A DNA stretch of 54,547 nucleotides, from the NCBI GenBank assembly GCA_028869385.1, contig JAGWSR010000049.1, positions 1-54,547 on the forward strand. The letters run 5' to 3'. This stretch comes from a bacterium. Lineage in GTDB: Bacteria; Vulcanimicrobiota; Vulcanimicrobiia; Vulcanimicrobiales; Vulcanimicrobiaceae. The notes beneath the pieces were generated by a model, which had not been told where the DNA came from, searched no databases, and saw only the letters and a list, made by a program, of their open reading frames with translations. This document shows, in pieces, positions 24,815-33,946 of this stretch; the stretch's first letter is position 1; each line of letters starts with the position of its first letter. A program made the translations under genes and the position numbers.

Positions 24815-26364
24815 GCCTCCGAATGGACCGCTCGTACTACGTCACCACGCCGATCTATTATATTTCGGGGAATCCGCACATCGGTCACGCCTACACGACC
24901 GTGGTCGCGGACGTCCTCGCGCGCACCGCTCGCACGAGCGGCCCCGCGTTTTTCTTGACCGGCACCGACGAGCACGGGCAAAAGGTCGCGAACGCCGCCG
25001 CCGAGCACGGCAAGACGCCGCAGGCGTGGTGCGACGAACTCGTGCCGCGTTGGCAATCGCTCTTCGCGGCCTATCACGTCGAGTACGACGACTTCATCCG
25101 CACCACGCAGCCGCGACACGAGACCAAAGTGCAGCGCGTCTTCGAGCGACTGCGCGAGAGCGGCGACGTGTACCTCGGCAAGTACGAGGGCTGGTACTGC
25201 GTCGCCGACGAGACCTTCTGGCTCGAGTCGAAGCTCGTGAACGGCAAGTGTCCGACCTGCGGGCGCGAGGTGCAGTGGATCTCCGAAGACGATTGGTTCT
25301 TCCGCCTCTCGAAGTATCGCGACCGCCTGCTCGAACACTTCAAAGCGCATCCGCAGTGGCTTCGCCCGCAGAGCGTGTATAACGAGATGATGGCGATCCT
25401 CGAAGAGGGGCTCGACGATTTTTCGATCTCGCGTACCAACTTCGATTGGGGCATTCCCATTCCGGAAAGCTCGGGGCACGCGGGCGTGATCTACGTGTGG
25501 TTCGACGCGCTTTTGAACTACATCACCGCAATCGGTTGGTCGGAAGACGACGCGCGTTTCCGTTCGCTCTGGCCAGCGTCGGTGCAACTGATCGGCAAAG
25601 AGATCGCGCGCTTCCACACGATCATTTGGCCCGCCGTCCTGTGGGCGCTCGGCGAAGCCGCGCCCGAACTCGTCTTCGCGCACGGTTGGATCACCGTCGA
25701 CGGCCAGAAGATGGGCAAGAGCATGGGGAACGCGGTCGATCCGTTCGCGCTCGCCGAACGTTTCGGCGCCGATTCGCTGCGCTATTTTCTGCTGCGCGAA
25801 GCGCCGTTCGGCAGCGACTTTTCGTATTCGGAAGAGAAGATCGCGCAGCGTCACAACAGCGATCTCGGCAACGACTTCGGCAACCTCGCGCGCCGCTCGC
25901 TCTCGATGCTGCAGAAATACAACGACGGCATCGTGCCGCAGGTAGCCGCCGCGGAGAGCCCGTTCGCGTCGCGCTTCGCGGAACTGCCGCGGCGCGTGCG
26001 CGAGAAGTTGCTCGACCTGCGCTTTCGCGAAGCGCTCGAAGAGGCATGGGAACTCGTCACCGCGCTCAACCGGCGAATCGACGACGAGAAGCCGTGGGCG
26101 CTCGCGAAGGCGGGCGACCCGGCGAGCACCGCGCAATTGCACGCGCTGCTCTACGACCTCTGCGAAGGATTGCGCTGGCTTGCGATGCTGCTGCATCCGG
26201 TGATGCCCGAACGCACCGCGGCACTCTGGGCGCAACTCGGCCTCACGACCGGCATCGACGCCGACTGGACGACGCTGCGCTGGGGCGGACTGGCCGCCGG
26301 AACGCAGACGCACGTCGGCGACGCGCTCTTCCCACGCATCGAGCTCGCCGAGGCGCACGGCTAG
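24811..26364 (+). CDS. metG: methionyl-tRNA synthetase
   Basis: 517 residues. HIGH box PHIGH (22-26), KMSKS box KMGKS (299-303 region, K300), and an insert with CPTCG, the remaining half of a zinc knuckle. The C-terminal tRNA-binding EMAP-like domain present in some MetG is absent, so this is the short form. The ATG at 24811 overlaps the rsmI stop; ATG 24823 (MDRSYYVTTPIYY) is an alternative that fits the usual start of the family. Confidence 0.95.
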   Translation: MSLRMDRSYYVTTPIYYISGNPHIGHAYTTVVADVLARTARTSGPAFFLTGTDEHGQKVANAAAEHGKTPQAWCDELVPRWQSLFAAYHVEYDDFIRTTQPRHETKVQRVFERLRESGDVYLGKYEGWYCVADETFWLESKLVNGKCPTCGREVQWISEDDWFFRLSKYRDRLLEHFKAHPQWLRPQSVYNEMMAILEEGLDDFSISRTNFDWGIPIPESSGHAGVIYVWFDALLNYITAIGWSEDDARFRSLWPASVQLIGKEIARFHTIIWPAVLWALGEAAPELVFAHGWITVDGQKMGKSMGNAVDPFALAERFGADSLRYFLLREAPFGSDFSYSEEKIAQRHNSDLGNDFGNLARRSLSMLQKYNDGIVPQVAAAESPFASRFAELPRRVREKLLDLRFREALEEAWELVTALNRRIDDEKPWALAKAGDPASTAQLHALLYDLCEGLRWLAMLLHPVMPERTAALWAQLGLTTGIDADWTTLRWGGLAAGTQTHVGDALFPRIELAEAHG

Positions 26365-26367
26365 CGC

Positions 26368-28050
26368 GTGGCGATCGCCGAGCGAGACTCCGCGCGGTTC
26401 ATCACCCTCGGCGGCGGTACGGTCGCCGTCGCGGGCCTCGCCGTGCTCGTCACGCTCAACGCAACCTCGTTCACGCTCTACGATTGGATCGTCTCCGCGG
26501 TCGGCGCGGTGATCATGTGCTTCGCGGCGCTCTACGCGCTGCCGATTCGCGGCCTGCGCCTGCGCCGCACGGGCCAGAGCGCGGAGGCCGTCTTTCTCGA
26601 CGTCGCCGTCGCGGCGCCGCTCGTCGCAATCGGCGGAGCGGTCGGCATCACCGCGGCGGGTCTCGCCTACGCACTCGGATTCGGGGCGGCCGCGATCATC
26701 GCGCGCGGCAACGCGCCCACGAACATCGCGCGCCACGGCGTGCTGCGCGTCCTCTGCACCCTGATCTTCATCGCCTTCGTCAAGGAGATCGCGCTCGCGC
26801 GCGCGCTGCCGCCGCTCGAGAGCAATGCGATCTTTGCGCTCGCGCTCGCGCTCGTCGTCGCGCTCTTTCTCTTGGGCGTCTCCGCGCCGGTCGCAGCTTT
26901 AAGTCACCGCATCACGATCGCGCGCATCTGGGAGCGCGAGTTGAGCGATCCGCGCACGTGGATCGTCGGTTGCGGCAACGTCGTCTGGGCGCTCGTCGTG
27001 GGCGACGCGATCGCGCGCGATCACTACTACATGGCGATGGTGATGTGGCTGCCGGTCATCGTCACCTCGTTTCTGCTGCGCATCATCGACGACCAACACG
27101 CCGAACTGCACCGCTTGCGCCTGGTGCGCGACGCCGTGCAGGCGATGCTCGGCGAGCGCGATCCGCTCCCGCAGATCAACGCGATCCTCGCGACCCTGCG
27201 CGTACCCGCGCAAGACGAAACGGTCACGGTCTTCGCCGCCGCCGGCGAGCGCACCGATACGTGGCGCACCGTCACGACGCTCGGCCCGACGTTGAGTTCG
27301 GCCGGAGACGAGACGCGACGCCGCATTCTCGCTCGCTTGAAGTTCAGCGGACAGGCCGCGACGACGATCGAGGACGAGTATTACATCGCCTACGCCTTCG
27401 GTTCGCGACTCGACGGAGATATCCACGGGGCGCTCGTCGTGCATCGCCGCCACGAACGCGCACTCTCGAACGAGCAGATGTCGCAGTTCATCAACGCCGC
27501 CGCCGAACTCGCGCCCCTGCTGCGCGACATGCGAGCGATCGCGGCGACGCAGAGCGCCGCGACGATCGACGGCCTGACGGCGCTCTACAACCGCGCGAGC
27601 ACGATGGAGCGCCTGCAGATCATGCTCGACGACTCGTCCATCGCCGAGCGCGGCGCAGTGCTGATGCTCGACATCGATCACTTCAAGACGATCAACGATC
27701 AACTCGGACACGCCGCGGGCGACGAGTGCCTCAAGCGCATCGCGCAGATCATCCGCACGACCGTGCGCGGCGGCGACACCGCGGGACGCATCGGCGGCGA
27801 GGAATTCCTGGTCGTCATGCCCGGAGCAACGAGCGACGTGGCGCTGACCGTCGCCGAACGCCTGCGCCTCGCCGTCGCACTCGGCGGCATGCGCTACGCG
27901 AACGGCGAGCCCGTGACCACCTCGATCGGCATCGCCACGGCCACCGCGGGCGACACCGCCGAACTGATCATGGCGCGCGCCGACCGCGGCCTCTACGAAG
28001 CCAAGCGCCAAGGCCGCAACCGCGTCGTCGAGGAGCGGGAAACGGCATGA
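26368..28050 (+). CDS. membrane-bound diguanylate cyclase (GGDEF)
   Basis: 560 residues from GTG 26368. Seven or so hydrophobic segments form a MASE-like sensor (about 10-245). A GAF-like region follows (about 250-380) and a GGDEF domain from DGLTALYNR (about 400). The active site is GGEEF (476-480), with LDIDHFKTINDQLGHAAGD upstream. An RGGD inhibitory site (about 467-470) lies exactly five residues before GGEEF, so product feedback is expected. It should make c-di-GMP in response to a membrane signal. c-di-GMP often controls pili, but no direct link to the Tad locus can be seen. Confidence 0.9.
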   Translation: MAIAERDSARFITLGGGTVAVAGLAVLVTLNATSFTLYDWIVSAVGAVIMCFAALYALPIRGLRLRRTGQSAEAVFLDVAVAAPLVAIGGAVGITAAGLAYALGFGAAAIIARGNAPTNIARHGVLRVLCTLIFIAFVKEIALARALPPLESNAIFALALALVVALFLLGVSAPVAALSHRITIARIWERELSDPRTWIVGCGNVVWALVVGDAIARDHYYMAMVMWLPVIVTSFLLRIIDDQHAELHRLRLVRDAVQAMLGERDPLPQINAILATLRVPAQDETVTVFAAAGERTDTWRTVTTLGPTLSSAGDETRRRILARLKFSGQAATTIEDEYYIAYAFGSRLDGDIHGALVVHRRHERALSNEQMSQFINAAAELAPLLRDMRAIAATQSAATIDGLTALYNRASTMERLQIMLDDSSIAERGAVLMLDIDHFKTINDQLGHAAGDECLKRIAQIIRTTVRGGDTAGRIGGEEFLVVMPGATSDVALTVAERLRLAVALGGMRYANGEPVTTSIGIATATAGDTAELIMARADRGLYEAKRQGRNRVVEERETA

Positions 28051-28062
28051 TGCGCGACGCCC

Positions 28063-28827
28063 GTGATTGATTCGCACGCGCACATTCACGACAAGGCCTT
28101 CGACGAGGATCGCGCGGAGGTCGTCGCGCGAGCGCGCGCGGCGGGCGTCGGGCAGATCGTCACGGTCGGCTGCGATCTCGCCGATTCACAGCGCGCGCTC
28201 GACGCGGCGCGCACGTACGGCACGCTCGCCTCGGTCGGTATTCACCCGCACGAAGCGATCGACGCGCCCGACGATATCGCCGCCGCGTTCGCGCCGTTTC
28301 TTGCCGATCCGCGCGTGGTCGCGATCGGCGAGACCGGGCTCGACTACTACTACGATCACAGCCCGCGCGACGCGCAGCGCCGCGTGCTGCGCGCGCAGCT
28401 CGCGCTCGCGCGCGAGAGCGATACGCCGGTCATCTTTCACCAGCGCGATGCGTACGACGATTTTCTCGCGATTCTGCGCGAGGAGTGGCGGCCCGGAATG
28501 CGCGGCGTGATCCATTGCTTCACGGGCGACGCCGCGCAAGCGGGCACCTACGTGCGAGACTTCGGGCTGCTGCTCGGCATCGGCGGCGTCGTGACGTTCA
28601 AGAGCGCCGAGGGCCTGCGCGACGCGGTACGCGCGGTCGGGCTCGCGCCGCTCGTATTCGAGACCGACTGCCCCTACCTCACCCCGGTTCCGAACCGCGG
28701 CAAGCGCAACGAGCCCGCCTACGTAACGCTCGCGGCACAGCGCGTAGCCGAGTTGCTCGGCGTGACGCTCGACGACGCGATCGCCCACACCGACCGCAAC
28801 GCGCGCGCCCTCTTCCGGCTCGATTAA
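28063..28827 (+). CDS. TatD-family metal-dependent deoxyribonuclease
   Basis: 254 residues. All TatD metal-site motifs are present: DSHAHIH (H5 and H7 of the mature numbering), GETGLDYYYD, IFHQRDAYDDF, IHCFTG and ETDCPYLTPVPNRGKRNEP. The family trims DNA 3' ends and often lies next to metG, as here with only the GGDEF gene between. GTG start at 28063, twelve bases after the GGDEF stop. Its 3' end overlaps the convergent PLD-like gene by four bases. Confidence 0.93.
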   Translation: MIDSHAHIHDKAFDEDRAEVVARARAAGVGQIVTVGCDLADSQRALDAARTYGTLASVGIHPHEAIDAPDDIAAAFAPFLADPRVVAIGETGLDYYYDHSPRDAQRRVLRAQLALARESDTPVIFHQRDAYDDFLAILREEWRPGMRGVIHCFTGDAAQAGTYVRDFGLLLGIGGVVTFKSAEGLRDAVRAVGLAPLVFETDCPYLTPVPNRGKRNEPAYVTLAAQRVAELLGVTLDDAIAHTDRNARALFRLD

Positions 28828-29690
28828 GCCAAAGGCCGCGCGGCGCGCCACCGCGCCTCGAAGCGCGTGCGCAGCGCGCCGACGACCGCGCGCGCGTCGC
28901 TACGCAGCCCCCAATCGAGTTGATCCGGCTGCGCGAATGCCGCCGTCGCATTCGCCGACCCGATCCAGCCACGCGCGCCGGCGAGCGCGAACTTCTCGTC
29001 GTCGGCGGTGAGGCGCACGCGCACGCCGTCACGTTGCAAGCGACGCAGCGCCGACGCTTCGCGCGGATTGCGCGCCGCATCGTGCGCGTTCACCAGCAGT
29101 CGCGGCGCGGCACCCGCACGCGCCAGCGCATCGAGCGCGGCATAGACCGCGTTTCCCGCGCCGAAGCTCTCGCTCGCCACCGCGACGTCGTCGCCGCGCG
29201 CCGCGGATTGCAAGAGCCGCGCTTCGCTCGCGAGCGCGTCGCGTTTGCGCATCGCGAAGCGTCCGTGCGCGGCGTCGGCGCGGCCGTCGATCGCGTCGGC
29301 GACAACCCGGCGATCGGATACGCTCGTGTCGCGCAGAATCGTCGCGTCGCCGCGCGTCCAATTACGATCGTCGAGAAAGAGCGCGCCGTCGGCGACGAGC
29401 GCTTTCGCGTGAATCGGCGCGGGCGCGTCGGGATCGGTGTCCACGAGGCGCGCGTCGGCCCCGGCGCGCGCGAGGCGCTCGACCGCCCGACGATTGGCCA
29501 GCGCGAGGCCGCCGCGCGCATCGGCATACGGTCGCCCCTCGAGACGAACGCACACGTGCGCGCCGCGCGCCGCGGCCGCGAGCAGGGCATCCTCGACCGG
29601 ACCCGGCGGCAGCGTGTAGGCAAGCAGCGCGACGTCGCGGGCGGCGCGCAACGCGCTGCAGAGCTCGCCGGTTGAACGAAGCGTCAACAT
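28824..29690 (-). CDS. phospholipase-D-like protein with one degenerate HKD motif
   Basis: 288 residues from ATG 29690; codons further upstream cover the promoter of the divergent ubiE/menG. The first HKD site is intact: H94-A-K96 with D101 (IHAKALVADG). In the second half the expected His is Asp (D231-E-K233) and the following Asp is missing, although the GSANAT segment that follows is typical. Catalysis by PLD enzymes normally needs two HKD sites, so this may be inactive or act as a dimer. No signal peptide was seen. Substrate unknown. Confidence 0.7.
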   Translation of the reverse strand: MLTLRSTGELCSALRAARDVALLAYTLPPGPVEDALLAAAARGAHVCVRLEGRPYADARGGLALANRRAVERLARAGADARLVDTDPDAPAPIHAKALVADGALFLDDRNWTRGDATILRDTSVSDRRVVADAIDGRADAAHGRFAMRKRDALASEARLLQSAARGDDVAVASESFGAGNAVYAALDALARAGAAPRLLVNAHDAARNPREASALRRLQRDGVRVRLTADDEKFALAGARGWIGSANATAAFAQPDQLDWGLRSDARAVVGALRTRFEARWRAARPLA

Positions 29691-29773
29691 CACTCGTGCT
29701 ATCCCGACAAAGGTCGCCCTCCGCAAGGCGACCGGAGGAGAGCACCGCACGGCTTGGAAAGAGCGACGAACCG

Positions 29774-30517
29774 ATGGCCTCCCCAACCACTACCCGTCCC
29801 GCCGCAGGCGACAAGGGCACGTTCGTGCGCGAGATGTTCGCGCGCATCGCGCCGCGCTACGACGCGGCCAACCGCGTCCTGACCGCGGGCATGGACGAAC
29901 GGTGGCGCAAGCGCGCGATCGCGCTGCTCGCCCCGCCCTCGGGCGGCACGGTGCTCGACCTGTGCTGCGGAACCGGCGACGTCGTCTTCCATCTACTGCG
30001 CACCGATCCGACGCTGCACGTGACGGGCGTGGATTTTTGCGCGCCCATGCTCGACGGCGCCCGCGCGCGCGCGCCGAAAGAGGCGCGCGGCGAAGCGTCG
30101 TTCGTCGAAGGCGACGTGATGGCGCTGCCCTTCGCCGACGCGAGCTTCGACGGCGCGACGATGGGCTTTAGCCTGCGCAACGTCGTCGATATCGACCACG
30201 TGCTGCGCGAGATTCTCCGCGTGCTCAAGCCGGGCGCGCGCTTCGTCAATCTCGACGTGAGCAAGGCGCCGAACAAGCTCTGGAAGCGCATGTTCGACCT
30301 CTACTTCTACGGCGTCGTGCCGCTGGTCGGCGGCATCGTCGGCGGGTCGAAGCAAGCCTACACGTACCTGCCGAATTCGCTCACCAATCACCCGAACGCC
30401 GACGAGCTGCGCGCGCGCTTCGAGCGCGCGGGATTCGCGAACGCGGGCTTCGAGCGGATCATGGGCGGTACGATCGCCGCGCACTACGGCACCAAACCCG
30501 CCGGGACGCAATCGTGA
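29774..30517 (+). CDS. ubiE/menG: demethylmenaquinone/ubiquinone C-methyltransferase
   Basis: 247 residues, class I methyltransferase. Motifs: FARIAPRYDAANRVLTAGMDERWR (UbiE signature 1), LDLCCGTGDVV (SAM site), and YTYLPNSLTNHPNADELRARFERAGF (signature 2). It methylates the quinone ring near the end of quinone synthesis; menaquinone is more likely in this lineage but that is inference. Start 29774 is the first ATG that fits the family. It overlaps the polyprenyl synthase gene by four bases, consistent with a quinone operon. Confidence 0.92.
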   Translation: MASPTTTRPAAGDKGTFVREMFARIAPRYDAANRVLTAGMDERWRKRAIALLAPPSGGTVLDLCCGTGDVVFHLLRTDPTLHVTGVDFCAPMLDGARARAPKEARGEASFVEGDVMALPFADASFDGATMGFSLRNVVDIDHVLREILRVLKPGARFVNLDVSKAPNKLWKRMFDLYFYGVVPLVGGIVGGSKQAYTYLPNSLTNHPNADELRARFERAGFANAGFERIMGGTIAAHYGTKPAGTQS

Positions 30518-31470
30518 TCGACGCGATCCGCAGCGACGAGTCGAACCTCTACGAACTCGTCGAGACGTTCTTCCGTTCCACGTTTTCGACCGACAACGCG
30601 CTCATTACCGAAGCCGTGCGGCGGATGCTCGCCGCCGGCGGCAAGCGCCTGCGCCCGCGCATGACGCTGCTCGGCGCGAGCGCCTGCGGCGGCGATCCCG
30701 TCACGCACCTGCATCTCGCCGCGTACATGGAGCTGATCCACGTCGCGACGCTCATCCACGACGACGTCGTGGACAACGCGCAGACGCGCCGCGGCGTGAA
30801 CGCCACGGCGGTGGACTTCGGCAACCGCGTGAGCGTGCTCGCGGGCGACTACCTCTTCGCCTGGATCTTCAAGAACGTCACCGCCGACTATCCGCACCCC
30901 GTGCCGCACATTCTCTCGGCGACGCTCGCCGCGATCTGCGACGGTGAGGTGCTGCAGTTGCGCGCGCTCGGCGATCTGGAGACGACGCTCGACGCCTACG
31001 TCGAGACCGCGCGCAAAAAGACCGCGACCCTCTTCGCCGCCTCGGCCGAGTGCGGCGCGATCATGGGCGGCGGCTCGCCCGAGCAGATCGAAGCGTTGCG
31101 TGCCTACGGCGACGCCTACGGCATCGCGTTCCAAATGGCCGACGATCTGCTCGACCTCGAAGCGGACGAGCGCACGATCGGCAAACCGGTCGGCAACGAC
31201 CTCACCGAACGCAAGATGACGATTCCGTTAATTCTGGCGCTCGCTCGCGGCGGCGCGGCATTCCGCGACGACGTTGCGCGTTTCTACGCCGGAAGCGGGA
31301 CCGACGGCATCGAGACGATCGTGGCGGGCATCGCCGCGGCGGGCGGCCTCGACGCGACCCGCGGCGAGATCCATCGTTTCGTCACGAGCGCCAAGGACGC
31401 GCTGAAGCCATTAGCGCCGAGCGCGGCGAAAGAAGAGCTGTACCGCCTGGCCGACGCGCTCGTCGGATAA
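30514..31470 (+). CDS. polyprenyl diphosphate synthase (trans-prenyltransferase)
   Basis: 318 residues from GTG 30514. Both aspartate-rich motifs are complete: IHDDVVD (D83, D84, D87) and QMADDLLD (D210, D211, D214), along with GGKRLRP near the N-terminus. The residues before the first motif are small and aliphatic, as in long-chain (HepB/IspB-type) enzymes. It most likely makes the quinone side chain, given its fusion-like overlap with ubiE/menG. Product length cannot be read with certainty. Confidence 0.9.
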   Translation: MIDAIRSDESNLYELVETFFRSTFSTDNALITEAVRRMLAAGGKRLRPRMTLLGASACGGDPVTHLHLAAYMELIHVATLIHDDVVDNAQTRRGVNATAVDFGNRVSVLAGDYLFAWIFKNVTADYPHPVPHILSATLAAICDGEVLQLRALGDLETTLDAYVETARKKTATLFAASAECGAIMGGGSPEQIEALRAYGDAYGIAFQMADDLLDLEADERTIGKPVGNDLTERKMTIPLILALARGGAAFRDDVARFYAGSGTDGIETIVAGIAAAGGLDATRGEIHRFVTSAKDALKPLAPSAAKEELYRLADALVG

Positions 31471-31494
31471 CCAGGCTCGCCAAGGAGAAGATCC

Positions 31495-31794
31495 ATGCTG
31501 CACCCCATCCTCGCGATCATTGACGCGCCGATCATCATCGGCATTCTCGTCGTCGGTGCGCTGCTCTTCGGCGCGGACAAGTTGCCGAAGCTCGCGCGTA
31601 GCGCCGGCGAGGCGAAAAAAGAGTTCATGATGGGCCAGATCGAGGCCGACGAAGCCGCCGCGCGCGCGCGCGAAGAGGCGCGCCGTCGCACCGAGACGGC
31701 GGGCGCGGACGTGATGAACAATGTCGAGGTCGGCAACATTGCCGGCGAGCCCGTTCCGCCGCCGACGCCCGGAAAGGGCACGCCGAGCGCCTGA
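31495..31794 (+). CDS. tatA: twin-arginine translocase subunit TatA
   Basis: 99 residues. A short N-terminal membrane helix (IIIGILVVGALLFG) is followed by the hinge ADKLPKLARSAGEAKKEF and an amphipathic helix, then a Glu/Ala/Arg-rich and Pro-rich tail. This is the TatA/E pattern. It forms the pore of the Tat system with TatC encoded next. No tatB was seen, so this TatA may serve both roles. GGAG lies before the ATG. The Rieske protein at 38591 carries a Tat signal and is a likely client. Confidence 0.9.
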   Translation: MLHPILAIIDAPIIIGILVVGALLFGADKLPKLARSAGEAKKEFMMGQIEADEAAARAREEARRRTETAGADVMNNVEVGNIAGEPVPPPTPGKGTPSA

Positions 31795-31798
31795 ACCT

Positions 31799-32545
31799 GT
31801 GGCCGACGATCTCTGGGACCAAAAGGAAATGCCCTTTACGGAGCACCTTCGGGAGCTCCGTAGTCGTCTCTTGGTTGCGATCGGCACGGTCGGCGGCATC
31901 GCGGTGCTGCTCTTCTGGCCCTCGCAGTTCATCATCAAGTGGATGGTGGATCAGTACTTCCACGGCATCGCGCTGCACGCGTTCGGACCCGCCGACGTCA
32001 TCTTCGCCGAGCTGAAATTCTCGGTCATCGGCGGCATCGTCGTCGGGCTGCCGATGCTCTTCTTTCAGGCGTGGATGTTCGTCGTTCCGGCCGTCAACCC
32101 GCGCACGCGCCGCATGGTGTACTCGTTCATCGTGCCGTCGCTGCTGCTCGCGTTCGCGGGCCTCGCCTTCGCGCACTTCATCGTGATCCCGCGCGTCGTC
32201 GCCGCGCTCGTCGGCATCACCGACGCGATCGCCACGCCGACGTTCGGCGTCGGCGAGACGATCGGGTTTCTTCTGATTCTGCTCGCGCTCTTCGCGCTGA
32301 TCTTTCAACTGCCGGTCGTAGTCGTCGGCCTCGCGCGCTTGGGTATCGTCAGCGGCGCGTGGCTCGGCCGCTATCGCCGCCACGCACTCTTCGGCATGGT
32401 CGTCGCGGCCGGTATCGCGGCGCCCGACGGCAATCCGCTCACCATGGCGCTACTCGCCGCACCGATGTACGTGCTCTACGAAGCCTCGATCTGGATCGTG
32501 CTCGTGCTTGAGAAGTCGTGGCGACCGGCGGAGCAAACGGCCTAG
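31799..32545 (+). CDS. tatC: twin-arginine translocase subunit TatC
   Basis: 248 residues from GTG 31799, five bases after tatA. The cytoplasmic N-terminus has the substrate-binding MPFTEHLRELRSRL, and six transmembrane segments follow. FQAWMFVVPAVNPRTRR and the loop after the fifth helix (AAPDGNPLTMALLAAP) are standard TatC features. It recognises the twin-arginine signal. Codons upstream of 31799 are a shadow of tatA. Confidence 0.93.
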   Translation: MADDLWDQKEMPFTEHLRELRSRLLVAIGTVGGIAVLLFWPSQFIIKWMVDQYFHGIALHAFGPADVIFAELKFSVIGGIVVGLPMLFFQAWMFVVPAVNPRTRRMVYSFIVPSLLLAFAGLAFAHFIVIPRVVAALVGITDAIATPTFGVGETIGFLLILLALFALIFQLPVVVVGLARLGIVSGAWLGRYRRHALFGMVVAAGIAAPDGNPLTMALLAAPMYVLYEASIWIVLVLEKSWRPAEQTA

Positions 32546-32554
32546 GCTCGTATT

Positions 32555-33946
32555 GTGACCGCCATTCGTTCATCGTACGAAGAGTTCGTCCGCACGTTCG
32601 GCAACGTGCTCTTCGCGGTGCTCCTCTTCGTGGTCTGGGGCATCCTAACGATGATCGGCGTCATCGTCGATCAGGGCAAGGACGCGGCGATCTACTTCGA
32701 TACCTACCCCGCCGCGATCGCGCGCGCGCTCCGGCGCCTGGGCTTCGACAACATCTACCACTCGCCGTGGTACATCGGGATTATTGCGCTGATCTTGATC
32801 TCGCTCACGGTCTGCACGTTCAAGCGCGTGATCCCCGCGCGGCTTCCGCCGCTACGTCCCGTGAAGATCGAAAAGATTCCGCTGCACGCGCAGATCGAGC
32901 TGCGCGGCGAAGAATCCGACGTACGCGCGCGCGTCGAAGGGTTCTTTCGGTCGCGCGGCTGGAGCGTGCGAGCGCGCGCGTTCGACGGCACCGAATGGAG
33001 CTTCGCCGACCGGCATAACTGGGCGCGGCGCGGCGTGTTGATCGCACACCTCGGGTTCGTCATCATCGCCGCCGGCACCACGCTCTATTGGGCCAAGGGC
33101 TTCTCCGGCGAGACCGCGATCGTCACGGGTCAGAGCGCGCAGATTCCGCAGACGAACGCGATCCTGCACCTCGACGACTTCCGCTACACGATCAAGCCGA
33201 TCCTCACCAAGAGCGGCATGGTCTATCAACCCGTGGACTACGTGTCGCACGTCACCGTGACCGGCCGCGACGGCGTTGCGAGACCGATGACCGTGCGCGT
33301 CAATCATCCGATCGATATCGACGGCACGCTCTACTATCAAGCGAGCTACGGATTCGCGACCGAATTCGCGTTCACGCGCAACGGCAAGGCCGTGCCCGGA
33401 TTCACCGACGTGGTGCTCAAAGAGGGCGAGCACGTCGATCTTCCCGGCACGCACGACAGCCTCGTGTACGATCGCTTCGTGCCGACGATCGATAAGACGA
33501 CGGGTATGCCCGCGGCCGATCCGCGCGTGAGCGATCCCGGCGTGATCCTCACGCTCTCGCCGGCGGGCGGTCAAGGACAGAGCGCGCTCGTGTCGCTGCG
33601 CTCGCCGATCGCGCTCGGCGGCGGTTGGAGCGTCGTACCGCAACGCTACCTGCTCTACAGCGGCTTCCAGTATCGCTACGATCCGGGCATTCCGCTCGTC
33701 GGCATCGGCGCGCTCGTGCTGCTCGCCGGGCTCGTGATCTCGTTCTACTTTCTTCCGGCGCGGCTCTACGCGCGCGTCGACGCGAGCCCCGAAGGCCGCA
33801 CGTGCACGATCGGACTCGCCGCGACGACCGTCAAAGGGTACGACATCTTCGAAACGCAGTTTCGCGACCTCGTGGACGAGCTACGCTCGCACCTCGACCC
33901 GCCGGAACCGCCACCTCACTTGCGACCCGCGGAGGCGCTCTCATGA
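32555..33946 (+). CDS. resB: cytochrome c biogenesis protein ResB (Ccs1)
   Basis: 463 residues from GTG 32555. Three N-terminal membrane segments (about 15-37, 72-90 and 160-180) and one near the C-terminus (about 388-408) surround a large extracytoplasmic domain (about 185-385), the usual ResB arrangement. The first loop and the NWARRGVLIAHLGFVII segment fit the family. ResB and CcsA together attach haem to apocytochromes (system II). It overlaps ccsA by four bases (ATGA). The likely client here is the CSSCH domain of the cytochrome b fusion at 39292. Confidence 0.9.
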   Translation: MTAIRSSYEEFVRTFGNVLFAVLLFVVWGILTMIGVIVDQGKDAAIYFDTYPAAIARALRRLGFDNIYHSPWYIGIIALILISLTVCTFKRVIPARLPPLRPVKIEKIPLHAQIELRGEESDVRARVEGFFRSRGWSVRARAFDGTEWSFADRHNWARRGVLIAHLGFVIIAAGTTLYWAKGFSGETAIVTGQSAQIPQTNAILHLDDFRYTIKPILTKSGMVYQPVDYVSHVTVTGRDGVARPMTVRVNHPIDIDGTLYYQASYGFATEFAFTRNGKAVPGFTDVVLKEGEHVDLPGTHDSLVYDRFVPTIDKTTGMPAADPRVSDPGVILTLSPAGGQGQSALVSLRSPIALGGGWSVVPQRYLLYSGFQYRYDPGIPLVGIGALVLLAGLVISFYFLPARLYARVDASPEGRTCTIGLAATTVKGYDIFETQFRDLVDELRSHLDPPEPPPHLRPAEALS

